Shown: piece after piece, positions 8,190 to 18,510 of the stretch
Position numbering within the stretch: the stretch's first letter is position 1
How the letters are laid out: the number at the start of each line of letters is the position of its first letter
NCBI GenBank assembly: GCA_024364805.1
Contig: CM044498.1
Span: 9,867,647 to 9,889,442 of the forward strand
From: Euprymna scolopes
Taxonomy: Eukaryota > Mollusca > Cephalopoda > Sepiida > Sepiolidae
Direction of reading: 5' to 3'
DNA length: 21,796 bases
Program-made: the position numbers and the translations under genes
Notes under the pieces: generated by a model
Databases searched by the model: none
Seen by the model: the letters and a program-made list of their open reading frames with translations, nothing else
Told to the model about the DNA's origin: nothing

Positions 8190-10120
8190 AAGAGCTACCT
8201 GCAAAATTACTTTCGAATGATTTGGGTGTCATCTTTATATAGATCTTGGATGAGTACATTCTAGTATTTCAAGGGGTGTCCAGTGAAAAAATGCAGACAC
8301 CATTCCCAGGTGTTTCCGTGCATGCCCATTAAAGTTATTTTAGGAATTACATCTTGTAAACAGAACCACCAATCCTTAATTATAACGCATGAAAAGTTTT
8401 TGAAGCTGACAAATTTTATTAGTAGAGAAAAGTTATTAAACATTTATGAAGTAATGAAAAATCGAATCAAGCTAACAACAAAAATGAAACTTAATTTTCT
8501 GAAATTTATGAAGTAGACAAACTTGTTAGGAGTGAAATATAAATAGAATCATAATTCAGGATGTTTTATTTAACAAGAAACAAACAATTACTGTACACGT
8601 ATATGTCTATAAGCAGAAATTATATCAATGCTCACAAATAAAGTACAAAATCCTTCTTTGTTTCATGTTTTATAAATATTACTAGCTAGTTTGCCTGCTT
8701 ACGATTGCTTTGCAAAGTTCACTACTTGAAATACTTTGAACCAAAATTTTAAATAATAAAAGATGAGACCCTTTACATTGATTCATATAAATCGATAAAC
8801 ATTAAAGTTTATTGATACAATGATTAGCATGTATTCATAGACATAAACATTAACATTCATTTGTATAAATAAATATCAACATTTTGGTAATTTTTGTACA
8901 AATTTATTTATCATTTAAATAATGTAAAAAATGAAAGGTTGTTGACAGGATAAGAACAATCATTGAATTTAAAAATTATAATAAAAGAAAATTGCTAATA
9001 GAATAGAATAGAGAGAAAGAAAAAAGAGAGAGAGCATCTAAGCAAGGAGTTAGTTACCCTGTCCCTTTCTCTATGAACTTTTCTTGCTTATATGCCTTAT
9101 CGGTATATCTTTTTCTAGTGCAATTTTAGTTTAATTGAAATGACTTCCCTTGAAACTTAATCCAGAAATAAATAAATGTTTTAGTAATTTATTTATTTTT
9201 TTTTAATTAAATCATTTGAATTAATTACTGTTAATACTGATAAAACTATTGCATAGATGTCAGAAAAATAGGACAATAAAATTACAAATGAATAACACCA
9301 AGCATTAATTTATTATAAACTGTTTAAAAAATGGTTATTCAAATTATGCATTCAAATAACTATCTTTGGTTCTTTTATTCATATGCAGTATTTCAAAATA
9401 TTATATTGTTTTATTGATTTAAATAGCAATAGGCTATTTTGATTATAACATAGGAGTTATAAATGAAACTCCGAACTGTCACATTTGTTCATCTACATTA
9501 GAGCAGAATTAAGTTTTAGTTCTTTATCATTTATGCTACTACCTACCAGAAGATGCAATGATGAAGCCTACTACATCCCAGTTTAAAGTTGTCTTGGACA
9601 AACATTCAGACTGTATATAAATGTACACATCTACTTTTTTAGATGGCTTGTTGCACATTGCTATTTTTTGTTAATAAATTTGATTTGAAACCTGGTTTTG
9701 CAATCTAATTGTGTGAAGAATTTTTTTAAATTATTATTATACCATTCTAAAATAAAAAAAAAAAAGAAGCATTCTTCTTTCCTCATTTTCTTAGAGTAAA
9801 GTAAAAAATTTCCATAAAAACTGATAAACATGAAGAATAGACACAAATTTACAAAAATCTTGCTTTTTTTTTTTTGAGAGAGAAATTAAAAACATGCTTC
9901 TTCTTCTTTTAGAATATTTTCTCCACATAAGATATGAGTTGCATGTTGGTCATGATGGCATAAAGTGATTTCCTTCATGAAATTCTATTATTTCTGCTGG
10001 TTTTGATGTGCCTATCAGAAATGCAAGCAAAACTTATTTGTAGCAATTGTTAATAACGGATGACTATTACATTTTACCCTTAAATTCTTTTTTAAAATCT
10101 ACAAGCTATTTCTCTTTTTA
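8190..10120. other. AT-rich DNA without recognisable genes or bounded repeats
   Basis: I searched both strands for splice-flanked open stretches, tRNA-like boxes and terminal inverted repeats and found none that hold. Features are limited to homopolymer runs (for example poly-A at about 9752-9764 and poly-T at about 9866-9875) and a purine-rich tract at about 9007-9035. A plus frame of 77 codons at 8283-8516 and its minus counterpart have no family resemblance. Confidence 0.5.
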
Positions 10121-10150
10121 CAAACTTACCTGAAAGAAAGAATTAACTAA
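10110..10150 (-). promoter_or_regulatory. Candidate recursive splice site (zero-length exon)
   Basis: On the minus strand the sequence is TTAATTCTTTCTTTCAG immediately followed by GTAAGTTTG, the junction lying between 10130 and 10129. A strong pyrimidine tract plus CAG (3' splice site) is directly abutted to a near-consensus 5' splice site, which is the known arrangement for stepwise removal of very long introns. TTAGTTAAT just upstream could serve as branch point. It lies on the same strand as, and between, the two exon candidates at 19664-19720 and 5742-5794. No coding content is implied. Confidence 0.5.
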
Positions 10151-10214
10151 AAATAATCTTTCATACATAACTCATAACTTTTTCAATCAGTTATATTTCA
10201 CAGCAGACTTTTAA

Positions 10215-10916
10215 GGAAACTACAATTTCATGTTACACCAATTGCCATGGCTGATAGTACCATTCCCAAGAGTCCAACATCCCAACTCCTCAACCTAACA
10301 TTCACAGGTAACATGATTTTAAACAAATACATAGAAGATACTGCCAAATCTGTTGCAAATAAAGTGACTCCCTTTACCAGGCTAGAAAACTTCTCACACT
10401 TTCCAGCATCTTACATCTCTACAAAGCCACTATTCATTCTTGTATGGAATATTGTTGTTACATCTTGACTAGTGCACTAGTCTATCTCTTTCTGAAAAAG
10501 AGTTAAAAAAAGAAACTCTAACCTAATATGTCTCACACTGTCTACCAAACTCCAGCTTCTGTTTCATCATTTCAAAGCTGCATCCTTGAACTTGTTGCAT
10601 TTGTGTCCCAGTCAATGTAAATATTCTCAACCAATCTGACAAGCAGCAAAATTTCATCCCTTCACCATTAGAGGTCTCCAAATGCCAGAAAAATGTTCTA
10701 TCTTAATAGCTTCTTTCCTTGAACTATTTGTCTTTGGAATTTTCTCTGTTCTCCTTGTTTTCTTGACTGTATTAACATGTAGACATTTAAATGTAATGTG
10801 AACAAACATCTCGCTGACCAACTCCCCACTTAGGACGCTCACCTTATTCACAGTAGTCCCTTATGTCTCCATGGCCATGTGCACTGTTTATGGTGAATAA
10901 AAGTTGAAAAAAAAAA
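10215..10916 (+). mobile_element. 3' end of a Jockey/CR1-group LINE with polyA
   Basis: From 10247 the plus strand is open for 73 codons and reads LLNLTFTGNMILNKYIEDTA, matching the segment after the catalytic part of Jockey/CR1-like reverse transcriptases (LLGLTF...W..YI..IAK). After stops and at least one frame change, the C-terminal signature NSFFP, LWN and TFKCNVNKHLADQLP appears at about 10708-10828, corresponding to the usual SFFPRT..LWNSLP..CF...FK..VNRHL. An AATAAA (10896-10901) and a short A run (10907-10916) close the element. It is 5'-truncated and decayed. Its orientation is opposite to the LINE at 16.3-17.9 kb and the two are different copies. Confidence 0.75.
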
Positions 10917-11400
10917 CCCATAATTTTTTGATTTAATTACTTTTGTATGCGTAATCATTTTGTTTTTTTAATCTTCTGCCAAACATTGTTGATTTTATTC
11001 ATTCTTATTCTTAAGTTCCTAAAATATTGTTTTGTGTGATTTCTCTACAGCTTCTTTATTAGAGATGAGATGTTGCTCGTCTTTTTATACTCTATCATTA
11101 TTTCCATGGAAAGTGGTTGACTGCAAAAAACTTTCCTTTTATTCTCTTTGTGCTTGACATCAAATCAAAGTTATATGAACAGATTTTCTTTTCAAAAACA
11201 TCTTATCTATTCAACATGTCGAGACAAGATTATTTCCCTGAGAAATACACAACAGTCATCTTCAAATCTAATGTCAATAAACACTTACCATAAGTTTTCC
11301 CTCTACAGTATTAACTCTTATCCTCAAGTGAGTTTTAGCTTTAATAAAAAAAAGAGATTGTGAAAGCTCATCCTATTATGGCACCTAAGTAAACAATTAC
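10917..11400. other. Mostly unrecognised; possible second LINE tail at 11255-11300
   Basis: A plus frame at about 11258-11290 reads TVIFKSNVNKHLP, reminiscent of the FK..VNRHL ending of Jockey/CR1-type LINEs and of the tail at 10.8 kb. It is too short to claim with confidence. The rest is AT-rich DNA. Confidence 0.3.
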
Positions 11401-12200
11401 TCACAGAAGAGACTTGCTTGCTGGTCATTAGAGTGGGCGCGCCGAGAGCCCAAATCTGGAGACACCCTAAAGAGCTAAATAGAAGCTCATCTTTTCATCC
11501 TCCTACCGAGAAGCTGTCTGAAAAAATTCAAGTTGAAAATCCTGCATCTTGAAACAGTATATGTTTATTAAGTCGAAACGAACCTGAATAATTTCACTTT
11601 TCCTTGTACGACTATCTGAAATTATCTTATGCAATAATTATTTTTGTTTATAAAAAAAAGGACCCCAAAGTTATTATTGGTTGCTTTGATTGTGGAGCAT
11701 AACCCAGTTGATTTCAAATCTACCCTGAAGGAAAACAGCCCGCCAGCAATGCGAGTGCACCTGTGAGAGAAGAACTCAACCCCCAATGACTGACAATGAA
11801 CGACCAGCGTGTTAAAGGTATTGCCACCTGGACTTAGTGTCATGTGCGTTTTGTGTGCTCAGAGCATCAGAGCGCGGGTTTCCAGTGGCCAGTGTCTGGT
11901 TACATTTTAAAAGGGTCCATCACTAGACGAAAATGAAGGAAGAGCCACTGGGACTTAGGGTTAGTGCACACCATGCTTTTACTATGCTCGTGCATGCATG
12001 ACAGACCCAGCCAGCCTGGTTAGACACTCAACCCTTATAATGGCATGTTTTTATTCACCAACTTTTTCGTGACAGGATAGAAGCACATATATTTTTCTCT
12101 ATGTAAATATATACAAATACATGCACATTGATCTTGATTATAGAGTTGAGGATTGCCTTCCTCTCTACTGACATTTCAGAAAAAATCTACTTTTCCCCAG
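11401..12200. other. Low-repeat DNA with scattered CpG; no gene recognised
   Basis: This stretch is less AT-rich than the surroundings and keeps CpG dinucleotides, for example GGGCGCGCCGAGAG at about 11437-11450 and several at 11730-11880. It contains none of the repeats found elsewhere in the window. A 73-codon minus frame at 11622-11843 has no recognisable domain and no convincing splice sites. Confidence 0.4.
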
Positions 12201-12234
12201 GCTGAGAGAAAAAAATGCCTCAGCAAATAAAAAT

Positions 12235-12670
12235 ATAATTATTTGCATATGTCATTATAAAAAGTTAATTAAGCTATCAGCAAATCTGCCTCGGTATGTG
12301 CGAACCTCAATCAATCAGACGAAATTAGAAGAGAGAAACGCCAAACGGTTCTTCTGAACAAGCCGGTCTGATCACATGCAAGACAGGAGCTAAAAATAGT
12401 TCATGGAAAATTAAAACTTGTTTAACATTCCCATTAGTAATGTCAGCTGTAAATGGATTCTGTTTAAGATTAATCACCATACTCAGAAATCACCCAATTA
12501 CATTTCCAACAATGACGTCATTTGAATAGGAAGTCGTCAAAATTGATTATAGAATATTTTTATTTTCTGAATAAGTCAGCGTCATGAGACACATCCGGTT
12601 TTCTTAATTTGCGCATGTGTATAACGCCTTAGCAACGACAACCGCAAGTCAACAATGTACGTGAGAGTCT
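12235..12670. promoter_or_regulatory. Candidate cis-regulatory island
   Basis: This is a repeat-free block with many CpGs and a cluster of consensus-like sites: ATTTGCAT (POU octamer) 12241-12248, CTAAAAATAG (MEF2) 12390-12399, GATTAATC (homeodomain) 12468-12475, TGACGTCA (CRE) 12513-12520, ACATCCGGTT (ETS on minus) 12591-12600, TGCGCATGTGTA (NRF1-like) 12610-12621 and CCTTAGCAAC (RFX half-site) 12627-12636. An ATG at 12655-12657 is followed by TACGTGAGAG, donor-like. It could be a promoter or an intronic enhancer. Motif matches of this length are individually weak evidence. Confidence 0.35.
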
Positions 12671-12873
12671 TGTTTACGTTTGGTTTTGTTTAATAGAATT
12701 TTTTTTTCAAAAGTCGGAAAAGATCTCCACGATCATACGTACGTAAACAATACGCTTGTTAAAACCATATTAAACTTGTTAATTCGTATTTAGTATGCTG
12801 AATTAAACATTGTTTTGTTATACACTTATCTGATAAAATTATTTGAATATATATATAGGCAAACTACAATCTA

Positions 12874-12875
<2 letters not shown>

Positions 12876-12933
<58 letters not shown>

Positions 12934-12942
12934 TAAATAAAT
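12876..12942. repeat. (AT)n then (AAAT)n microsatellite
   Basis: About 23 TA dinucleotides (12876-12922) run directly into about five AAAT units (to 12942). It is a simple repeat in an otherwise plain AT-rich stretch (12740-13280) that holds nothing else recognisable. Confidence 0.95.
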
Positions 12943-13296
12943 ACTTTTTTCTACATAGTTTTATTCCTCTTTTTCATGGCAAACGTTTTTCATAAACATA
13001 GCAGCATTTTTATAATGGATTAGCTATACCTCCCAGACATTGTCCGGGGGATCTTTTTATTCTCATTTTTTTTTTATTTTTTATAAATCAATATGATTTT
13101 GAAGATTAAATCTAATTATTACATTTTTGTTTGATCATGTAATTATTAACTGAACATAATTATTATAAAATTTTAATCAATTTGTTTTGGGTTTTTTTTC
13201 TTCAAAAAACTTCCCGTCTTTTAATACATTTGTGGAAAAAGTTAATTTTCCCAAAAACAAAAGATTTAATGACTGCTAAAGGAAGCAATATGTACC

Positions 13297-13490
13297 TACC
13301 TTAGGTTACGGAAGAATTGCTCCCTTCCACGATGTGACAGTCAGTTTCGCCTGACAAAGAAGTGGAAGATATCCAAAGTAACTTCTCGGCCAGCAGAAAA
13401 CACAACTAGTATCTAAGAAAAAAAATCTATAAGAAGTGCGAATACCGCCTATAGAACTGAAAAGTCATGTGATTAACCATCACATGATCT
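13297..13490 (-). promoter_or_regulatory. Candidate first exon plus E-box promoter
   Basis: A less AT-rich, CpG-containing stretch (about 13297-13435) ends on the minus strand in CCTAAG followed by GTAGGTAC, a good donor. It contains no ATG on that strand, so it could only be a 5' UTR exon. Just upstream lies a perfect dyad, TCATGTGAT at 13465-13473 and ATCACATGA at 13479-13487, holding two CATGTG/CACATG boxes of the MITF/TFE type. No TATA box is evident. An alternative intronic promoter for the proposed minus-strand gene is one reading; an enhancer or a chance assembly are others. Confidence 0.3.
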
Positions 13491-13628
13491 GGAAAAAAAA
13501 AATGGTAAAACGACTGATAAGGCAACAATATTTCTTTTTCTTTCTTTTTTTTTTTTTGTTAGTAAACAAGATAAGTGCATACGGATCTCCTGTTTTGAGC
13601 AATCATTAATCCTTTTCTTCACAGGTTG

Positions 13629-13898
13629 TTAAGAATTTTGGTTAATGTGTGCTAGAGTACCAACTAAAGACTTACCTAAGGAAATTGAATGCGCATGAAA
13701 ACAAACATGCCCACCAGTGAAAATAATACAGTATACATTGGATAATAAAGATCTTAATAACATTAAAAAAAAAACTACTTGTCGGCGATAATTTTTAATG
13801 TGATATTTGTTCAAAACAGACCCGAGTAGCCCTAAAAATCAACTTTGAAAAGGTAAATCTTAAGTTGGTACTCTAGCACGCACTAACAAAAATTTTAA
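13629..13898. mobile_element. 270-bp MITE with ~48-bp terminal inverted repeats
   Basis: TTAAGAATTTTGGTTAATG, then GTGCTAGAGTACCAACT (13629-13677), is matched in inverted orientation by AGTTGGTACTCTAGCAC, then AAAAATTTTAA (13852-13898), with about 80% identity and a 14-bp perfect core GTGCTAGAGTACCA. There is no coding capacity; an open minus frame across 13629-13814 is incidental. The ends begin and finish with TTAA, which would fit a piggyBac-type TTAA target, but I cannot distinguish target from element ends. Confidence 0.7.
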
Positions 13899-14043
13899 AA
13901 CCAGAAATGTCTTTCTATTCAGCAAGTTTAAACTTGCTATAGTAAAATTTGTTACATAAAAATGGATAGGTGTGTTTAAATTTATATATGCAGAAATTCA
14001 GAAAAAAAAAAAATCTATTTTTGTTAAATGTACAGTTTTTGAT

Positions 14044-14532
14044 TAATTTCTTTATTATTTATCCATTTATTTATTGCGGACTATTATTCTCATCTAGTTG
14101 TTGCTTCACGACGTTTCAGCCAACTATTCCTCTGGCCTTCATCAGGTGGTTAACCGTGACGGGATAGGAATGCTGAATCTCCTAACTACTCCCTTCGGGA
14201 CTTGTGGCATAGTGGATACAGACGTTGAATTTCTACGGTTCCAGGTGAGCATTGTCTGAAGATAGCAGTTTCAATCCTATCCAAATCCGGCCAGAGGCTT
14301 AGTTGACCAAAACGTGGTGAGACGACAACAACTATGGAAGGCAGTAATTGCTGAGGATGCAGTTAAGAGATTCAGCGTTCCTATTCCGTCACGGTTAACC
14401 ACCTGATGTTGGCCGAAACATTGTGAAACAACAATAAGAAGATAAGGATAATAGTCCACAATAAATAAATTGATAAATGATAGAAATTACTCATCTCAAT
14501 GAAAATTACAATTAATTAAATAATTTCTTTAT
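14044..14532. mobile_element. Head-to-head inverted SINE dimer (family A), second copy
   Basis: The target duplication TAATTTCTTTAT stands at 14044-14055 and 14521-14532 and encloses two SINE pieces. The left piece (14056-14187) is a reversed 3' tail, complementary to about 14363-14470. The right piece is a nearly full SINE on plus: tRNA-like head from 14189 (CCCTTCGGGACTTGTGG) with A box TGGCATAGTGG at 14205-14215 and B-box candidates GGTTCCAGGTG (about 14238) or GTTTCAATCCT (14268-14278), then body and tail to 14520. The right copy has a small deletion in the tail module. The inner junction differs from that in the 7.0-kb dimer, so the two are separate events. Confidence 0.85.
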
Positions 14533-14760
14533 GTTCTGGATTTTTTGAGATAAGGATTGATAATTTGGATTACTTGGACTATAATTCTCATTTTGGATGT
14601 TATTCGCACAACATTTCAGCCGATGTAACCTCCAACCTTCTTCAGGTGTATCAATCAAACTCAGGAATTAATCATGGAGGTTGGAGATTACAACATTGAG
14701 AGAATAACATCCAAGATGAAAACAGTAGTTTGAATAGTCGAAATAATACAATTTTGTTTA
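14533..14760. mobile_element. Inverted SINE dimer, family B
   Basis: The left part (14534-14690) reads, in reverse, the family B tail and body: CCAAGTAATCCAAATT, ATCAATCCTTATCTC, CCTGAAGAAGG, GAGTTTGATTG. The right part (about 14677-14755) reads GGTTGGAGATTAC, then GAATAACATCCAAGATG and a degraded end on plus. The arms pair over about 70-80 bp. It abuts the right target duplication of the family A dimer directly. A duplication of its own was not resolved. Confidence 0.65.
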
Positions 14761-15048
14761 TATATCGGCTTTGCGCATATCAGTAAAAATATAATAAAAA
14801 AAAATTTAAAGAAAGAGAGATAGGAAAAATACACGATCACAATTCAATACGAATTAAACTTTTATTTTAAATGATTCATTATTGTCCTTTTTTTTCTGAT
14901 GCTTCCTTTTTCACCCCAAAATATCTTCAATATATCTGTTTCTCTTTTAGATCTTTGGAAACGCTATTGAAATCTGCAAAATGAAAACATTGGATGAACT
15001 AGTGAAAATGACACATTGTAAGAAAAAACTATTCTAAAAAGTAGCAAA

Positions 15049-15999
15049 TCTATATATCTATAAAAGTGAAAATGTGTGTGTGTGTGTGTGTCTGTGTACA
15101 TTTCCCTACTAAATAGCTCTGTCAATTTTCGGTCTACAGACTCAAAATTTGATATAAGGAGTATTGAGATTTGAGAAAATCTTTTTAATTGGTTTTCAGC
15201 CAGAAATTTGGCTGTCAAGGAGTCAAAGTTCAACAATTTGACCTTTGAAAACTCTACCAAACTCCTCCGCCAATTTTGGGTCTAAACACTTGAAAATTTA
15301 AATTTAGGTTACTTAGACATGTATCAAACTTTTTAATTTGATTTGAGCCCCAAAAAATAAATCTTAAGGGGTCAAAATTAGGGTCAAAGTTAAAAAAAAT
15401 GTGACCTCTGCGGTCTCTACCAAATTACCCAGCCAATTTCTGGTTTAAACATTTGAAATTTTACATAAAGGGTATTCAAAGATAGGGCAAGCTTTTTAAC
15501 CGCTTTGGGTCCAAAATTTGAGTGGGCAAGAGGTTAAAGTTCAAAAGATTGAACCTTTGCAGTGTCTAGCAAACTACTCAACCAATTTTGGATCTAAACA
15601 TTTGAAATTTATACATAACAGGCATTCAAACATGCGGCAAACATTTTAATCAGTTTTGAGGCGAAAATTTGGCTGCCAAAAGGTCAAAGTTGAAAGAGTT
15701 GACCATTACAGATTCTACCAAATTCCTTCATTAATTTGGGATCTAAAGACTTGAAATTTTAGATGTAGGTAACTTGGACATGAGTAAAACTTTGTATTTT
15801 GATTTGAGACCAAAATAATAAATGTTAAGGGGTCAAAACTGGGGTCAAAGTTTAAAAAAAATTTATTTCTGTGGTCTTTACGAAATTACTTAGATAATTT
15901 TTGGTTTAGACATTTGAAATCTTACATAAAGTGTATTCACACATAGGGCAAGTTATGAACAGTACATAGGGCCCGAGCAAAGCTGGGCTGAGCTGCTAG
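15049..15999 (+). mobile_element. Non-autonomous Helitron-type element, 951 bp
   Basis: It begins with TC (TCTATATATCTATAAAAG) after an A and ends with CTAG before a T, the A^T insertion rule and 5'-TC/CTRR-3' termini of Helitrons. Seven bases before the terminal CTAG is a hairpin, GCCCGAGC-AAA-GCTGGGC (15971-15988, one bulged G). There is no terminal inverted repeat or target duplication, as expected. A (GT)n run lies at about 15073-15090. The interior is built of ~150-160-bp tandem units. There is no Rep/helicase coding. The minus frame at 14964-15260 runs across its boundary and is incidental. Confidence 0.8.
15105..15960. repeat. Six ~155-bp units forming a three-unit higher-order repeat
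   Basis: Units start at about 15105, 15259, 15422, 15572, 15721 and 15884, each with a CAATTTTNGGTCTAAACA-like phrase followed by TTGAAATTTTA. Units 2 and 5 share TTAAGGGGTCAAAAYTRGGG; units 3 and 6 share ATAAAGNGTATTC and ATAGGGCAAG; units 1 and 4 share AAATTTGGCTG. Equivalent units are 462-467 bp apart, so the array is (1-2-3)(4-5-6) with the last unit truncated by the Helitron terminus. Confidence 0.8.
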
Positions 16000-16320
16000 T
16001 ATTTGAGAAAATAACTCTTTGTCTAACATTTACAACTGTTGGGCCACCAACTAACTTCAGAATATTGCTTTATTAAAATTTAAGTAAAGCGTTATTCACT
16101 AGTTTACCAAATTAATTGTAATTATCACAAAAACTTACAGAACTAATCCTAAAATACTGCATATTGTTTTAGAAAAAAAAAAAAATAATCTATTTAGTGA
16201 ATTTTAAACATGATTTTATATAATAATTGTTCAAAAATAATAATTTTTAACAGTATGAAAATATATTCATGTTTTGAAAGAATTTTTTATGGAAATCACT
16301 CCAAACAAGGTGTGAAAATG
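16000..16320. other. No gene seen
   Basis: AT-rich DNA between the Helitron-type element and the LINE. No repeat, RNA gene or splice-flanked open frame was recognised. Confidence 0.5.
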
Positions 16321-16324
16321 ATTA

Positions 16325-17876
16325 CTGTAAAGACAGTAGATGCTTATTGACCTTAGTCTTGAAAAGAACAAGTTTATAGGTAGGAGAAAAACAGTCAGTA
16401 GGAAGAGGTTCCCACAAGCTTGGAAAGAAGCTACTGGAATAGGAAACTGTATTGTAATGAGGTATCAAAACAGCAAATTAATAGAAAACACTATTCTTTA
16501 AACATGGTCGTTTATTCGGGATTTGGTCTTTATCTAATAGTATTTACTAAGGAAATAATGTAATTTTGTTGCAGATAATTTAGGATGCTGAAAATGGTCG
16601 GCAGAACAAGGAAATAATAAAATAATACAACTATTAAAAAATTGTAATGCAAGTGAAAAAAGTGACCAATAATAAACGAGTGAACAAACGATTTCGAGTG
16701 ATGCCAGATGGGATCAGAGCGTTGATGATGAAAAGATAGAAGCTTGGTCTTAGATGCATTAAAATTAACCAATCACCTCTTTCACCATTACACATGCTCA
16801 AGATCAGAGGAGAGAGAATTAGAGACAACTTGGCCATTTACAGCCTTTGAAAATATTGCTATAGATGGTAGTGTCATCAGCATAAATGTCTACAAATGAT
16901 CTTAGGATGTTATTTGGGAGATCATCGATGTAGATCAGGAAGAGAGTTGGGCCCAGGATGGACCTCTGAGAGACTCCAGTATTAATACTGTGAGCTTCTT
17001 TATTATATTATTTCTGAGATGATTTCTGGCCAGTAACCACTACTCTTATGAACCTATCAGAGAGAAATGATTTAATAATTGAGAAGACATTTCTAGCTAT
17101 GCCGTAGCTGGAGATTTTGTGGAGTAGACCTTTATGCTATACCCTATCAAAGGCCTTTAATATGTTGAGGGCAGTTTCCCTAGAAAGGAAGCCTCCATCG
17201 AGAGATTCGCTAATCCTATGAGATATAACTGTTAGCACATCTGCTGTTGATCTAGCAGAACAGAAGCCATATTGCATGTCACTGAGGAGATTATTTTTGC
17301 TGAGGTGGCTGACTACTTCTGTATTTAACGCAGATTCTAGCAACTTACTCATGATGCACAGGAGACTGATTAGTCTGTATTGAGACGGATCACACGAATT
17401 TTTAAATACAGGACATACTGATGAGGTTTTCTAGGGTGTTGGGAAGCATTTCTCCTTAAGACAATGCTTAAATAGTTTTGTAAGTATGGGAGCTAGTTCT
17501 GGTTGAAGCTTTTTGAGCACGATAATAGGAATACCTGTCAGAACGAGTTGCTCTACTGGAATTAAGGTTTTTGATTAGCTTGACAACATCACGCACAAAT
17601 ATTTGTAAGTCGCATACCATATTTTCAGAAATAGGAAGAAATATGGGGGGGGCCCAACCACATAGGGTAGAATTAGCTGCAAAGTACTTGGCAGAGTTTG
17701 ATTTTGTCCAATGCTGACAAGATTACCTCAAATCCATTGATGATGGTTGGAATAGAGCACACACTTCTATTCAGGACCCTGTTTGTTATTTGCCCAATTT
17801 GGTGGGAACCAAGCTGCTGCTCAGCCATTTTGGAATTGATGGACTGTGCATACAACTCTCTGGTGTTCTTTTCTTT
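16325..17876 (-). mobile_element. Decayed Jockey/CR1-group LINE, reverse transcriptase part
   Basis: The minus strand reads in order: QLGSHQIGQITNRVLNRSV (pre-RT linker, about 17820), FEVILSALDKIKL, LLSDMQYGFCSARSTADVL (about 17230-17290), ILKAFDRV, NTGVSQRSILGPTLFLIYID (about 16920-16980), the catalytic YADD at 16873-16884, then NFNASKTKLLSFHHQRSDP (about 16710-16765) and the C-terminal FFPSLWEPLPTDCFSP with VNKHLLSL (about 16330-16440). This matches the RT of Jockey/CR1-like LINEs. The endonuclease domain is absent (5' truncation). There are many stops and several frame changes, and roughly 200 residues between SFHHQRS and FFPSLW are deleted or unreadable. No terminal polyA or target duplication was seen. 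Confidence 0.85.
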
Positions 17877-17887
17877 TTTTTTTTTTT

Positions 17888-18250
17888 AACTATTCTGTAT
17901 TCTAACAATTTGATAAACAAAAAGTGACTTATGTAGAATACAAACCTTGCTGAAATTATAACATTATTTAGAAAGCCATTATTAATGAAGGTTGGGGGGT
18001 ATTTTTTAAAACTATTTTTTACTTTCATCTTACAATTTTATAAACAAAAAGTGATTATGTAGAATACGGACCATGATGAAATGATAACATTTTATTTTAT
18101 AACATTATTTAGAAAGCCATTCTTAATATGGGGGGGGGAGCGTATCTTGTAACTATTCTGTACTTTCACCTAACAATTTAATAAATAAAAAGTTACTGGT
18201 GCAAAATACGGACCGTGCTGAAATAATAACGTTATTATTTAGAAAGCCAT
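17888..18250. repeat. Three-unit tandem repeat, ~120-140 bp each
   Basis: Units start with TAACTATTCTGTA or a variant at about 17888, 18009 and 18150. Each goes on to ACAATTTNATAAACAAAAAG, AATACGGACC (AATACAAACC in the first) and ATTTAGAAAGCCAT. A G-run (GGGGGG) closes the first two units. The array starts right at the 5' end of the LINE remnant. The unit is not coding. Confidence 0.8.
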
Positions 18251-18389
18251 CTAAGAATCATGAAAATGATGAGGTAGAAAAAAATTATTCAGGAAAAACT
18301 GTACTGATAAGCAGAACAGAAAACATTTGACATGTTTTCAAAATAAGTCAATGTATTTGTGTACAAACTGAAAAAAATGCTGCGTCATT

Positions 18390-18415
18390 TTATCGAAAAT
18401 GACGTCATTACTCTT
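18390..18415. promoter_or_regulatory. Isolated CRE-type octamer
   Basis: AAAATGACGTCATTAC contains the palindrome TGACGTCA at about 18400-18407. It stands alone in unremarkable AT-rich DNA (18251-18500), so functional meaning is doubtful. Confidence 0.2.
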
Positions 18416-18510
18416 TAACTTAACTTGCCATTTTCTTAAGAATTCATTAAAATATGATATCCATACACTGTTTATGGGAGGGAGACGAAAGACGAGGTCG
18501 CTGGAATGCT

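Noticed and set aside
16634-16837. Separate small proteins on the minus strand
   Set aside because: They are out-of-frame pieces of the decayed LINE reverse transcriptase, not genes.
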